Source: Dokdonella fugitiva
GTDB lineage: Bacteria > Pseudomonadota > Gammaproteobacteria > Xanthomonadales > Rhodanobacteraceae
Direction of reading: 5' to 3'
DNA length: 64,000 bases
Assembly (NCBI RefSeq): GCF_004342425.1
Contig: NZ_SLWQ01000001.1
Location: 124,001-188,000 of the forward strand
Shown here: positions 1 to 10,353 of the stretch, one piece after another
How positions within the stretch are numbered: the first letter of the stretch is position 1
Layout of the letters: every line of letters starts with the position of its first letter
Position numbers and translations under genes: made by a program
Notes under the pieces: model-generated
What the model was told of the DNA's origin: nothing
Database searches by the model: none
Seen by the model: only the letters and a program-made list of their open reading frames with translations

Positions 1-80
1 TCGATGACGAGTCGCGCGCCAGTGCCACGCGACTCACGCGAGGCGATGCGGCCGACGGCCTGGATGATTCCGGTGAACAC
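1..80 (-). CDS. ribE: Riboflavin synthase alpha subunit, N-terminal fragment (cut by window edge)
   Basis: Only the first 26 codons are inside the window. They read from a GTG at 80-78 as (M)FTGIIQAVGRIAS, which is the hallmark start of the riboflavin synthase alpha chain (MFTGIIQ). The enzyme dismutates two molecules of 6,7-dimethyl-8-ribityllumazine to riboflavin. An AGGAGA ribosome binding site lies just upstream of the GTG. It follows ribD by 52 bp on the same strand, so it is the fourth gene of a glyA-nrdR-ribD-ribE transcription unit. The identification rests on this short N-terminus plus the context. Confidence 0.85.
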   Translation of the reverse strand, partial: MFTGIIQAVGRIASRESRGTGARLVI

Positions 81-132
81 GGGGTCTCTCTCCTGGTGGT
101 GGCCTTCTCCCGTGGGAAGAAGGGACTCGAAC

Positions 133-1227
133 CTAGTCGGCGGCCGGGCGCAACAGCAGGCGGATGTCGTCGCCGACCATGCGTTGCTCGTGCACGCGCA
201 GCCGCGCGCGATCAGCCATGCACGCGAGCGGCGGCAGCGCGAGCAATGCGCGCGCATCGTCGCCGAGCAGCACGGGGGCGACGTACAGCAGCAGCTCGTC
301 GACCAGCCCGGCAGCGAACAGCGCGCCGCCCAGGGTCGGGCCCGCTTCGACCTGCACTTCGTTCATGCCGCGCGCGGCGAGCAGCGCGAGTGCCGCGCCG
401 AGGTCGAGTCCGCTGCCGGCGCGCTCGAGGGCGGCGAGTTCGACCGCGGCGAAACGGTCGTCCCGGGCACGCATGCCCGGCGCATGCAGCACGAGCGTCG
501 GCGCGCAGCCGTCGAGCACGTGCGCGCCGCGCGGCGTGCGCAAGTCGGAGTCGAGCACGACGCGCAGCGGCCCGACGGCGTCGGCCGGCGCGTCGTCGAG
601 GCGCACGGTGAGGCGCGGATCGTCGGCGAGTACGGTGCCGCTGCCGGTGAGTAGCGCGCAACTGCGCGCGCGCCAGCGCTGCACGTCGGTGCGCGCAGCT
701 TCGCCGGTGATCCATTTCGACTCGCCGCCGGCGAGCGCGGTGCGGCCGTCGAGGCTCATAGCGAGCTTGAGCCGCAGCCACGGGCGGTTGCGTTCGACGC
801 GCGCGAAGAAGCCTCTGTTGAGTTCGCGCGCGGCGTCGCGCATGAGTCCGGTTTCGACCGCGATGCCCGCCGCGCGCAGGCGCTCTAGCCCACCGCCGCC
901 GCGCTGGGCCGCATCTTCGGCCGCGATCACCACGCGCGCGACACCGGCATCGACGAGCGCATCGGCGCACGGCGGCGTGCGGCCGTGCAGGCCGCAGGGT
1001 TCGAGCGTCACGTAGGCGGTCGCGCCGCGCGCGTCGGCGCCGGCCGCCTGCAGCGCGAGCACTTCCGCGTGGGGTTCGCCCGCGCGCCGGTGCCAGCCTT
1101 CGCCGACGATCGCGTCGCCACGCGCGATCACGCAGCCGACGCGCGGGTTCGGTCGGGTCGTCGCGAGGCCATGCGCGGCGAGGCGCAGCGCGTGCGCCAT
1201 CAGCGCGTGGTCGTGAGGCGCGAACAC
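133..1227 (-). CDS. ribD: Bifunctional riboflavin biosynthesis deaminase/reductase RibD
   Basis: Predicted 364 aa, the normal family length. The protein carries out two successive steps of riboflavin synthesis: deamination of the diaminopyrimidine, then NADPH-dependent reduction of the ribosyl side chain. The N-terminal zinc deaminase domain (about residues 1-145) shows HAE and the downstream PCGLHGRTPPC zinc ligands. The C-terminal reductase domain includes GGESKWITG and a VEAGPTLGGAL stretch. I chose the GTG at 1227 because it gives the usual short N-terminus (FAPHDHALMAHALRLA). An ATG at 1200 is possible. The open frame extends upstream into nrdR but that part does not look like RibD. The start lies 1 bp after the nrdR stop, so the two are probably coupled. 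Confidence 0.95.
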   Translation of the reverse strand: MFAPHDHALMAHALRLAAHGLATTRPNPRVGCVIARGDAIVGEGWHRRAGEPHAEVLALQAAGADARGATAYVTLEPCGLHGRTPPCADALVDAGVARVVIAAEDAAQRGGGGLERLRAAGIAVETGLMRDAARELNRGFFARVERNRPWLRLKLAMSLDGRTALAGGESKWITGEAARTDVQRWRARSCALLTGSGTVLADDPRLTVRLDDAPADAVGPLRVVLDSDLRTPRGAHVLDGCAPTLVLHAPGMRARDDRFAAVELAALERAGSGLDLGAALALLAARGMNEVQVEAGPTLGGALFAAGLVDELLLYVAPVLLGDDARALLALPPLACMADRARLRVHEQRMVGDDIRLLLRPAAD

Positions 1228-1228
1228 G

Positions 1229-1747
1229 TCAGCTCTTGGCCTTGCCCGGCTTGGGGTCGCCGAGCAGCGACAGTTGCAGGCCTTCGAGCGAGGGCAGGTC
1301 GCGCTCGAGCCGTTCGATCTCCTCACGGAACGCCTGCACGTCCTCGAAGCTGCGATACACCGAGGCGAAGCGCACGTAGGCGACGTGGTCGAGCGTCTTC
1401 AGCTCGCGCATGACGAGTTCGCCGATGCGCATCGACGGCACCTCGCGCTCGCCGCTGCGGCGCAGGCTTTCGACCACCGCGCGCACGGCCGCATCGACCT
1501 GCTCGCTGCCGACCGGGCGCTTCTGCAGCGCGCGCATGAAGCCGGTGCGCAGCTTGCCTTCGTCGAACGCTTCGCGCCGGCCGTCACCCTTGACGACGTT
1601 CGGCAGCTTGATTTCGGCGGTTTCGAACGTGTTGAACCGCTCGCCGCAGGCCTCGCATTCGCGCCGGCGGCGGATCGTGCTGCCGTCGTCGGAGACGCGC
1701 GAGTCTATGACGCGGGTGTCTTCGTGCTGGCAGAACGGGCAGTGCAT
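1229..1747 (-). CDS. nrdR: Transcriptional repressor NrdR
   Basis: 172 aa. NrdR is the ATP/dATP-sensing repressor of ribonucleotide reductase genes. The N-terminal zinc ribbon is visible as CPFC at residues 3-6 and CEAC about 25 residues later, with the arginine-rich RRRREC stretch between. The ATP-cone domain follows (KRDG-like segment, then the [10 protein letters not shown] and RSFEDVQAF regions). The ATG at 1747 gives the family start MHCPFC. The frame remains open upstream only because it runs into repeat DNA. It lies between glyA and ribD in the order known from Xanthomonadales. Confidence 0.97.
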   Translation of the reverse strand: MHCPFCQHEDTRVIDSRVSDDGSTIRRRRECEACGERFNTFETAEIKLPNVVKGDGRREAFDEGKLRTGFMRALQKRPVGSEQVDAAVRAVVESLRRSGEREVPSMRIGELVMRELKTLDHVAYVRFASVYRSFEDVQAFREEIERLERDLPSLEGLQLSLLGDPKPGKAKS

Positions 1748-1756
1748 CGGAGAGAC

Positions 1757-1906
1757 GTGATTGGTGATTCGTGATTGGTGGTGGAGATTGGTGGTGGTGA
1801 TTGGCGGCAACGATTCGATCGCGGCCAGTGGATGAAAACGGCAGTTCGAAAGGAGTCGACCGGCTCCGTCGAGCCGGCTGTGGCCGAATCACGAATCACC
1901 CATCAC
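1757..1906. repeat. Inverted heptamer-repeat element between glyA and nrdR
   Basis: The left block (1757-1803) is built from 7-bp units GTGATTG, GTGATTC and GTGATTG plus GTGGTGG-expanded versions. The right block (1886-1906) carries the reverse complement units GAATCAC, GAATCAC and CCATCAC. The core between them holds a 7-bp stem-loop. Similar elements lie at 27707-27800 and 29503-29590. The arrangement, arms of repeated heptamers in inverted orientation around a unique core, suggests a small dispersed element. No coding capacity is evident. Confidence 0.7.
1860..1877 (-). terminator. Possible glyA terminator hairpin
   Basis: A perfect 7-bp stem, CCGGCTC with GAGCCGG around a 4-base loop, lies about 35 bp past the glyA stop inside the heptamer-repeat element. 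On the glyA strand it is followed by a mixed CT/T stretch rather than a clean U-run. It may attenuate rather than terminate. Confidence 0.35.
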
Positions 1907-1912
1907 GGCTTC

Positions 1913-3169
1913 TCAGCCATACACCGGATACCGACGACACTGCGCGGTGACCTGCTCGCGCACGCGCGCGATCACGCCGGCATCGCCGGGCGCGTCGAGA
2001 ACGTCGCAGATCCAGTTGGCGAGGTCGACGCAGTCCTGCTCCCTGTAGCCGCGCGTGGTCACCGCGGGCGTGCCGACGCGCAGGCCCGAGGTGACGAACG
2101 GCGAGCGCGGGTCGTTCGGCACCGCGTTCTTGTTGACCGTGATGTGCGCCTCGCCGAGCGCGGCCTCGGCATCCTTGCCCGTCACGTCGCGGCCGATCAG
2201 GTCGATCAGCATGAGATGGTTCTCGGTGCCACCGGAGACGATCCTGTAGCCACGCGCGATGAACGCGCCGGCCATCGCCTGCGCATTCTTCACGACCTGG
2301 CGCTGGTAGTCCTTGAACGCGGGCTCGAGCGCTTCCTTGAAGGCGACCGCCTTGGCCGCGATCACGTGCATGAGCGGACCGCCCTGGATGCCCGGGAAGA
2401 CGACGCTCTGCAGCTTCTTGACGAGGTCTTCCGACGCGTTCTTCGCGACGATGATGCCGCCGCGCGGGCCGCGCAGCGTCTTGTGCGTGGTCGACGTCAC
2501 GACGTGCGCGTGCGGCAGCGGACTCGGGTAGACGCCCGCGGCGACGAGGCCGGCGATGTGCGCCATGTCGACGAACAGCCAGGCGCCGACCTTGTCGGCG
2601 ATCGCGCGGAAGCGCGCCCAGTCGAGCACCTGCGAATAGGCCGAGAAACCGGCGACGACCATCTTCGGCTTGTGCTCGAGCGCGAGCCTCTCGATCTCGT
2701 CGTAGTCGACGCGGCCCGTGGCCGGATCGATGCCGTACTGCACGGCGTTGAAGATCTTGCCGCTGAGGTTGACCTTCGCGCCGTGCGTGAGATGGCCGCC
2801 GTGGGCGAGGCTCATGCCGAGGATCGTGTCACCGGGGCTCAGCAGCGCGAAATAGACCGCCTGGTTGGCCTGCGAGCCCGAGTGCGGCTGCACGTTCGCG
2901 TAGTCGGCGTCGAAGAGCCGCTTGACCCGTTCGATCGCGAGCGACTCGGCGACGTCCACGTATTCGCAGCCGCCGTAATAGCGCTTGCCCGGATAGCCCT
3001 CGGCGTACTTGTTGGTCAGCACCGAGCCCTGCGCCTCGAGCACGCGCGGGCTCGCGTAGTTCTCGGACGCGATCAGCTCGACGTGGTCCTCCTGGCGGCG
3101 GCGCTCGGCGGCGATCGCCTGGGCGAGTTCGGGATCGAAGCCTTCGATACGGGCATCCTTGGAAAACAT
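1913..3169 (-). CDS. glyA: Serine hydroxymethyltransferase
   Basis: 418 aa, typical length. This PLP enzyme interconverts serine and glycine and charges tetrahydrofolate with a one-carbon unit. The N-terminus [19 protein letters not shown] and the [19 protein letters not shown] segment are characteristic. The PLP lysine lies in [12 protein letters not shown] (about residues 228-240), and the folate/PLP region HSGSQAN and the C-terminal TTRG motif are present. It is the first gene of the glyA-nrdR-ribD-ribE unit. The ATG at 3169 is the only sensible start. Confidence 0.98.
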   Translation of the reverse strand: MFSKDARIEGFDPELAQAIAAERRRQEDHVELIASENYASPRVLEAQGSVLTNKYAEGYPGKRYYGGCEYVDVAESLAIERVKRLFDADYANVQPHSGSQANQAVYFALLSPGDTILGMSLAHGGHLTHGAKVNLSGKIFNAVQYGIDPATGRVDYDEIERLALEHKPKMVVAGFSAYSQVLDWARFRAIADKVGAWLFVDMAHIAGLVAAGVYPSPLPHAHVVTSTTHKTLRGPRGGIIVAKNASEDLVKKLQSVVFPGIQGGPLMHVIAAKAVAFKEALEPAFKDYQRQVVKNAQAMAGAFIARGYRIVSGGTENHLMLIDLIGRDVTGKDAEAALGEAHITVNKNAVPNDPRSPFVTSGLRVGTPAVTTRGYREQDCVDLANWICDVLDAPGDAGVIARVREQVTAQCRRYPVYG

Positions 3170-3204
3170 CGGCGCGTCACCTGGGCAGGACGGGGGAACC
3201 GCTC

Positions 3205-3210
3205 ATTTTA
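3205..3210 (-). promoter_or_regulatory. Putative -10 element of glyA
   Basis: On the minus strand TAAAAT lies 36 bp upstream of the glyA ATG, in the divergent glyA/ettA gap. No good -35 hexamer is seen at the right distance, so this is a weak assignment. Confidence 0.35.
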
Positions 3211-3273
3211 CCGGTTTATGCGCGCCGCGGCGGGCTTTGCCCGCGCGCCGATTTGGCCGTCCGAACCGGGCGC

Positions 3274-3303
3274 ATGACGGCTGCCCCGCCGATCGGCGAT
3301 AAT
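3274..3303 (+). promoter_or_regulatory. Putative ettA promoter
   Basis: ATGACG (3274-3279) and GATAAT (3298-3303) are separated by 18 bp and resemble sigma-70 -35 and -10 boxes. They lie about 75 bp upstream of the ettA ATG. The 207-bp gap 3170-3376 separates the divergent glyA and ettA genes and otherwise shows only a short GCGGGC/GCCCGC stem. Confidence 0.5.
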
Positions 3304-3376
3304 GCCCGGCTATCCCGCAGATTCCACGCCCGGAGCGCACCCGCGCCGCCGGCGCGTCCACGCCCGGAGCCCAGGC

Positions 3377-5038
<1,662 letters not shown>

Positions 5039-5048
5039 CGGAGCAGCC

Positions 5049-6044
5049 GTGGACATGCAGCACGCGAGCGCGGTCGAACAGGTATCCGTGCTCGTGCGCA
5101 GCATGGATCGGGCAACGTTGGGTCGGACCCTGGATTCGATCGCCGCGCAGACGTGGCCGTCGGTCGAGATCGTGGTCGCCGCGGCTTGCGGACATGCCCA
5201 CCGGCCGCTGCCCGACCACCATCGCGGCCGCCCGCTGCGGCTGGTCCGTGCCGAAGCCGACGGCGTGCTGCCACGGCCGGTGGCCGCCAACCTGTGCCTG
5301 GGCGCGGCATGCGGCGAATGGCTCAATTTCCTCGACGACGACGATGAATTCCTGCCGGGCCATCTCGAAACCCTGCTCCGAGCGCCGCGTGCTTCCGGTG
5401 AGCGCGTCGTGTATTCGCGCACGCGCGTGGTGGATCCCGCGGGCGCAACGATCGGCCATTGCGGATTCGCCGGATTCCATGCGCAGCTCTACTACCAGTC
5501 GCGCTCGACTCCGGCCGGGACGCTGTTCCACCGCAGCCTCTTGGACGAGGGCGCGCGTTTCGACGAGCAGTTCGACCTGATCGAGGACCACGACTTCTTC
5601 GTCAACCTCGCGACGCGCACGGCGTTCCGCTTCGTCGACGAGGTCACCGGCATCTGGCACGCGCACGCGGGTGAATCCGGCGCCGGCTTCGGCCACAACT
5701 ACACGCCGGAACGACTCGAGCCGTACTACGCGAAGCTGCGCGAGAAATGGAAGGACGCCTTCGCGGACTGGACCGGCCGCCCGGAGGCGCTGCTCTTCCT
5801 CGGCCAGCACGCGCTGCGCTCGGGCGACGGCGAACGCGCGATCGACCATCTCGAACGCGCCCTGCGACTCGCGCCGAACGACATCAATGCCCTGAACCTG
5901 TGCGGGATGGCCAACTACAAGACCGGCAGGCTCGAGCGCGCGGAGGCGTTGTTCCTGAATGCCTCGCGCATGCTGCCCTCGCACGCGGGGATCGCCGAGA
6001 ACCTCGCCATGGTGCGCGCCGCCCGCAAGGCCGCCAGGAAGTAG
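5049..6044 (+). CDS. Family 2 glycosyltransferase with C-terminal TPR repeats
   Basis: 331 aa. The N-terminal GT-A fold (about residues 10-230) shows VSVLVRSMDR, TLDSIAAQTWPSVEIVVAA and the DXD-type metal site FLDDDDEFLPGHL. WLNF and the later IEDHDFFVNLA (E/D-rich acceptor-side motif) are typical of GT2 enzymes. Residues about 240-320 form tetratricopeptide repeats (HALRSGDGERAIDHLERAL, then NYKTGRLERAEALFL). Translation may begin at the GTG 5049 or the ATG 5055. It starts 10 bp after ettA and may be cotranscribed. The donor and acceptor are not deducible. Confidence 0.85.
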   Translation: MDMQHASAVEQVSVLVRSMDRATLGRTLDSIAAQTWPSVEIVVAAACGHAHRPLPDHHRGRPLRLVRAEADGVLPRPVAANLCLGAACGEWLNFLDDDDEFLPGHLETLLRAPRASGERVVYSRTRVVDPAGATIGHCGFAGFHAQLYYQSRSTPAGTLFHRSLLDEGARFDEQFDLIEDHDFFVNLATRTAFRFVDEVTGIWHAHAGESGAGFGHNYTPERLEPYYAKLREKWKDAFADWTGRPEALLFLGQHALRSGDGERAIDHLERALRLAPNDINALNLCGMANYKTGRLERAEALFLNASRMLPSHAGIAENLAMVRAARKAARK

Positions 6045-6159
6045 GTGATGTATATTCCGGCAGGTGGTCGTTGTCGCGCGAGGCGCGCGCGTCGCCCGAC
6101 GGACGTCGGTACACGACCTTCATCTCCGCCGGACAGGCGGACCACCGCGGGAACACGGC

Positions 6160-6978
6160 GTGCATTTTCTCGAAACAGTACGACGGCGCTGGCAGGATGC
6201 GGACACGCTCGTCTGCGTGGGCCTCGATCCGGAACCGACCAGGTTCCCGGCATGCCTGGCCGGCGATCCCGACGCGGTGTTCGCGTTCTGCCGCGCGATC
6301 GTGGACGCGACCGCCGACCTCGTCTGCGCGTTCAAGCCGCAGATCGCGCACTTCGCCGCGCACGGCGCGGAAGACGCGCTTGAACGGCTCATCGCGCACG
6401 TCCACGCCACGCATCCCGGCGTACCGGTGATCCTCGATGCCAAGCGCGGCGACATCGGCTCGACCGCGCAGCACTACGCCGCCGAAGCCTTCGAGCGCTA
6501 TCGCGCCGATGCGGTCACGGTGAACCCGTATCTCGGCCGCGATTCGGTGCAGCCATTCCTCGACCGTGCCGACAAGGGCGTGATCCTGCTCTGCCGCACC
6601 TCCAATCCCGGTTCGCGCGACCTGCAGGAACTCGACGTCGGCAGCCGCAAGCTCTACCAGCACGTCGCCGAACTCGTCGCGCGCGAATGGAACGGCAACG
6701 GCAACTGCGCGCTCGTCGTCGGCGCGACCTGGCCGGAAGAACTCGCCGACGTGCGAAGCCGCATCGGCGACGTGCCGCTGCTCGTGCCCGGCGTCGGCGC
6801 GCAAGGCGGCGACGTCGAAGCCGTGGTGAAGAATGGCCGCACCGCGGATGGCACGGGACTCATGATCAGCTCGTCGCGCGCAATCCTCTACGCGTCCAAC
6901 GGCGAGGGCTTCGCCGATGCAGCGCGGCGTGCCGCAATGAGCCTGCGCGACGGCATCAATCGGCATCGAAACCCATAG
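6160..6978 (+). CDS. pyrF: Orotidine 5'-phosphate decarboxylase, PyrF subfamily 2
   Basis: 272 aa. Catalyses the last step of UMP synthesis. The subfamily-2 signature is clear: VCVGLDPEP near the N-terminus, FKPQIAHF, and the catalytic [14 protein letters not shown] loop containing the active-site Lys/Asp pair. [13 protein letters not shown] and [10 protein letters not shown] follow. The GTG at 6160 gives the natural start [11 protein letters not shown]. The frame is open for 32 more codons upstream but without family similarity. The 115 bp before it hold no other convincing gene. Confidence 0.95.
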   Translation: MHFLETVRRRWQDADTLVCVGLDPEPTRFPACLAGDPDAVFAFCRAIVDATADLVCAFKPQIAHFAAHGAEDALERLIAHVHATHPGVPVILDAKRGDIGSTAQHYAAEAFERYRADAVTVNPYLGRDSVQPFLDRADKGVILLCRTSNPGSRDLQELDVGSRKLYQHVAELVAREWNGNGNCALVVGATWPEELADVRSRIGDVPLLVPGVGAQGGDVEAVVKNGRTADGTGLMISSSRAILYASNGEGFADAARRAAMSLRDGINRHRNP

Positions 6979-7182
6979 GGGCAACTCTGTCTTTACACCG
7001 CCGCCCTAACCCGCCATGGTGTGCCACCGTGGAGCCTTCACTTGTCGCAATGGGCTTGGCCATTCAAAGACACGAGGTCGGTCCTGTTCGGGAAGCCTCG
7101 GGACTAGTCGAGTCGACCGAGAATCGACGCTTATTTTGGACCGATCTATGATGACCAACTATCTACACACTTCGGGGGCCTT
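6979..7182. other. Intergenic region of lowered GC upstream of the OPT fusion gene
   Basis: This 204-bp gap is clearly less GC-rich than its flanks; the row 7081-7140 is about 55% GC by hand count. It continues into the first 320 bp of the next gene. No gene, clear promoter or hairpin is recognised. It probably belongs to the same foreign segment as the N-terminal domain of the following protein. Confidence 0.6.
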
Positions 7183-9441
7183 GTGAGAAAGAGCGGCGGA
7201 ATCATCTCACTGATTGCGGGAATTCTCGCAATATTTGCGGCCGTAACTACCTTGTTTTTCGGGGGCCTAGGGACTGCTTTTGAAATCGAGCACGCCGGTT
7301 CGATCATAGGCGCAGGCTGGCTAGGGCTCCTGTTTTCGTTCGCCGCAGTAGTCCTTGGTGCGCTGGCGATCAATACAAGATCCAGAGCAATTGGTGGCTG
7401 CTTGATCCTGTGTAGCGTGTTGGGAGCGGTCTCCGGCGGAATCCTGGTCGCTATCTGCATGATATTGGTGCTGATTGGCGGCATCCTGGCAACAATCGAT
7501 GCGGCATCCGGAGCCCCCCGGCCGAATCAACAGCTCACTGGACGTGCAATAGTCCTCTCGATCGTCCTGGCGATGATCCTCGCCGCCGCGAACGCCTATC
7601 TCGGCCTGTTCGCCGGCCTCACCATCGCCACGGCCATCCCGGCGGCGGTCGTGTCGATGGCCGTGTTGCGGCTGCTCGGCGGCGGCACGATCCTCGAGAA
7701 CAACATCGTGCAGACGGGCGCCTCGGCCGGCTCGTCGATCGCGGCAGGCGTGATCTTCACGATCCCCGCGTTGGTCATGCTCGGCGCGTGGCAGGACTTC
7801 AAGTATTCGTGGGTGCTCGCGATCGCCGGCCTCGGTGGCCTGCTCGGCGTCCTCTTCTCGGTGCCGCTGCGCCGTTCGATGATCATCGAAGAGCCGCTCG
7901 CATTTCCTGAAGGCAAGGCGGCCGCCGAAGTGCTGCGCGCAGGCGAGAATCCCGGGCCGGGCGTGAAGATCCTCGCCGTCGCGGGCGCGATCGGCGCCGT
8001 GGTCAAGCTCGCCGCCGAAAGCGGCATGCGCCTCATCCCGGACAACGCGACCTGGTCCGGTTTCTTCGGCAAGTTCCTCGGCTACATGGGCACGAACCTG
8101 TCGCCGGCGCTGCTCGGCGTCGGCTACATCATCGGCCTCAACGTGAGCATCGTCGTCGTGTCGGGCAGCATCCTGTCCTACAACATCGCGATTCCGCTCT
8201 ACCACGCGTTCTTCATGAACCATGACCCCGCGCTCGCCGCCCAGCTCGCCGGCGCGAGCGCAGCCGATGCGGCCGCACTGATCCGCTCGGCGCAGGTGCG
8301 CTACCTCGGCGTCGGCGCGATGCTCATCGGCGGCGTCTGGACGCTGTTCTCCCTGCGCAAATCGCTCGTCTCCGGCATCCGGAGCGGCATCGCCGCGGCA
8401 CGCAAGAGCGGCGGCGCGGTCGCGGTCGCCGAAACCGAACGCGACCTGCCGATGAAGTGGATGCTGATCGCCCTCGTCGCGTTCACCCTGCCGCTGCTCG
8501 CGCTCTACCAGGCGATCGTCGGCATGTGGACGGTGAGCGTGCCGATGACGATCATCATGATCGTCGCCGGGTTCCTGTTCGTGTCGGTATCGGGCTACCT
8601 CGCCGGACTCGTCGGCTCGTCGAACAATCCGGTTTCGGGCATCACGATCGCGACGATCCTGTTCGCCTCGGTCGTGCTCATGCTCCTGCTCGGTCACGAA
8701 TCGAAGATCGGCCCGGTCGCAGCGATCATGATCGGCGCCGTGGTGTGCTGCGCGGCCGCGGTCGGCGGCGACAACCTGCAGGATCTCAAGGCCGGCTACC
8801 TCGTCGGCGCGACGCCGTGGAAGCAGCAGCTCATGCTGATGATCGGCGCGTTCTCCTGCGCGCTCGTGATGGCACCGGTGCTGAACCTGCTGTCGGCCGC
8901 GTACGGCATCGGCCCGAAGACACCCGATCACCCGAACTCGCTCGAAGCGCCGCAGGCAATGCTCATGAAGTCGGTCGCAGAAGGCCTGTTCGGCGGCCAC
9001 CTGCCATGGGACATGATCGGCATCGGTGCGCTCATCGGCGCGGCGATCATCGCGCTCGACGAGTGGCTCAAGCGCCGCGGTTCGCATTTCCGCGTGCCCG
9101 TGCTCGGTGCCGCGATCGGCATCTACCTGCCGATCGAACTCATGGTGCCGATCTTCCTCGGCGGCCTGATTTCCTGGCTCGTCGAGCGTGCGCACGGCGT
9201 GCACCCCCACGACGAGGAGGAACGCGACCGCGTGCATCGTCCGGGCACCCTGTTCTCGGCCGGCCTCATCACGGGCGAAGCGCTCATGGGCATCCTCATC
9301 GCGATCCCGATCGTCGTGTCGAGCCGCGCGGACGTGCTGGCGGCACCCGAGGCGCTGCACTTCAACAAGTACGTCGGCCTCGTCGTCCTCGCCTTCGTCG
9401 GCTGGCTGCTCTACCGCAGCGCGGCGAAGAAGTCCGCCTGA
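7183..9441 (+). CDS. OPT-family oligopeptide transporter with fused N-terminal four-helix membrane domain
   Basis: 752 aa. From about residue 120 onward this is an OPT-family transporter, a proton-coupled importer of oligopeptides or metal chelates in the inner membrane. Recognisable stretches are AANAYLGLFAGLTIATAIPAA, ILENNIVQTGASAGSS, PLRRSMIIEEPLAFPEG, GGDNLQDLKAGYLVGATPW and SNNPVSGI. Residues 1 to about 110 are different: four hydrophobic helices with FFGGLGTAFE and IIGAGWLGLLFSF, resembling small DUF4064-type membrane proteins that are usually stand-alone. The join falls near base 7520, where GC content also rises from about 43-60% to about 68%. The start is a GTG with GGGGG upstream. 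A frame-preserving fusion is inferred; a second internal start for the OPT part cannot be excluded. Confidence 0.85.
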   Translation: MRKSGGIISLIAGILAIFAAVTTLFFGGLGTAFEIEHAGSIIGAGWLGLLFSFAAVVLGALAINTRSRAIGGCLILCSVLGAVSGGILVAICMILVLIGGILATIDAASGAPRPNQQLTGRAIVLSIVLAMILAAANAYLGLFAGLTIATAIPAAVVSMAVLRLLGGGTILENNIVQTGASAGSSIAAGVIFTIPALVMLGAWQDFKYSWVLAIAGLGGLLGVLFSVPLRRSMIIEEPLAFPEGKAAAEVLRAGENPGPGVKILAVAGAIGAVVKLAAESGMRLIPDNATWSGFFGKFLGYMGTNLSPALLGVGYIIGLNVSIVVVSGSILSYNIAIPLYHAFFMNHDPALAAQLAGASAADAAALIRSAQVRYLGVGAMLIGGVWTLFSLRKSLVSGIRSGIAAARKSGGAVAVAETERDLPMKWMLIALVAFTLPLLALYQAIVGMWTVSVPMTIIMIVAGFLFVSVSGYLAGLVGSSNNPVSGITIATILFASVVLMLLLGHESKIGPVAAIMIGAVVCCAAAVGGDNLQDLKAGYLVGATPWKQQLMLMIGAFSCALVMAPVLNLLSAAYGIGPKTPDHPNSLEAPQAMLMKSVAEGLFGGHLPWDMIGIGALIGAAIIALDEWLKRRGSHFRVPVLGAAIGIYLPIELMVPIFLGGLISWLVERAHGVHPHDEEERDRVHRPGTLFSAGLITGEALMGILIAIPIVVSSRADVLAAPEALHFNKYVGLVVLAFVGWLLYRSAAKKSA

Positions 9442-9445
9442 CCGG

Positions 9446-10345
9446 TCATCGTGCTGCGCGGCGCAGGCCGCGCAGCACGAGCAGCGGCGCCTGCAGCGCG
9501 AAGTGCGCCCAGATGCCGATGAATACGATCGCGCGCAGCAGCGGGTTGCGCGCGGCCGGGTCGAACTTGCGGAAATAGCGCCAGAGTCCACGATGCTTGT
9601 GGCGCGCGACGAACAGCGGGCGCGAACGGCTCGACGCGCCCTGCGCATGCGCGACGCGGATCCGTGGATCGATCGCGACGCGCAGGCCCGCGTCCCTCAC
9701 GCGGCGGCACAGGTCGAGATCCTCGGCGTGCAGGAAATACCCCTCGTCGAAGCCACCGACGCGTTCGAACGCGGCCCGCGGCAACACGAGGCAGGCGCCC
9801 GACACGGCCTCGACCGTTTCCACGTCCTCGTCCGTTGCCGGCGGCATCTCGACGCCCTGCAACGCCGGCCAGCGCGGCTCGAAGCGCGCGAGTCCGCTGA
9901 GCGTCACCAGCGCACGACGCAGGGTCGGATCGCGGCGACGGTTGCCGCGCGCGGGCACGCCGGCGGGATCGGTCACCTGCACGCCGAGCACGCCGAGGTC
10001 CGGCGCGGACGCGAGCGTCGCGCGCAGGCGCGCGGCGAGATCGGTCGGCGCGATGCAGTCGGGATTGAGGAACACCAGCACGTCGCCGCGCGCGAACCCG
10101 GCGCCGCGATTGCAGGCCGGACCGAAGCCGAGGTTGGACGGGTTGCGCAGGAGACGCAGCCGCGCGTCGTGCCCATGCGCGGCGAGCACGCGTCCGATGC
10201 TGCCGTCGGTGGACGCGTTGTCGACGAGGACGAGCTCGAACGCATCGGCTGCGCCGAGTACGGACGCGATGCAGTCGTCGAGCAATGGCCCGCTGTCGGC
10301 AGCGACGACGACGAAACTCGTGAGTCCGCTGCCGGTCGCCGCCAC
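9446..10345 (-). CDS. Family 2 glycosyltransferase
   Basis: 299 aa. GT2 enzyme of the type that adds sugars, often rhamnose, during surface polysaccharide assembly. It shows TSFVVVAADSG at the start, LVDNASTDGS, LRNPSNLGFGPACNRG, the NPDC metal-binding motif and HAEDLDLCRRVRDAG. A hydrophobic C-terminal segment follows (FIGIWAHFALQAPLLVLRGL). I place the start at the GTG 10345, 9 bp after the upstream stop. The frame is open to 10426, overlapping the previous gene. It is the last gene of the wzm-wzt operon and meets the OPT gene tail to tail with a 4-bp gap. Confidence 0.85.
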   Translation of the reverse strand: MAATGSGLTSFVVVAADSGPLLDDCIASVLGAADAFELVLVDNASTDGSIGRVLAAHGHDARLRLLRNPSNLGFGPACNRGAGFARGDVLVFLNPDCIAPTDLAARLRATLASAPDLGVLGVQVTDPAGVPARGNRRRDPTLRRALVTLSGLARFEPRWPALQGVEMPPATDEDVETVEAVSGACLVLPRAAFERVGGFDEGYFLHAEDLDLCRRVRDAGLRVAIDPRIRVAHAQGASSRSRPLFVARHKHRGLWRYFRKFDPAARNPLLRAIVFIGIWAHFALQAPLLVLRGLRRAAR

Positions 10346-10353
10346 GGCTGCGT

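Noticed and set aside
119..132. T-arm-like string GTTCGAGTCCC on the minus strand between ribD and ribE
   Set aside because: No acceptor stem, anticodon arm or D-arm can be built around it in the 52-bp gap, so it is not a tRNA gene.
1757..1906. CRISPR-like short repeats
   Set aside because: Units are only 7 bp, contiguous, and inverted between the two arms, without spacers or cas genes.
6045..6159. Open frames running from the glycosyltransferase end into pyrF
   Set aside because: They are Arg/Pro-rich, lack a ribosome binding site and overlap pyrF in another frame.
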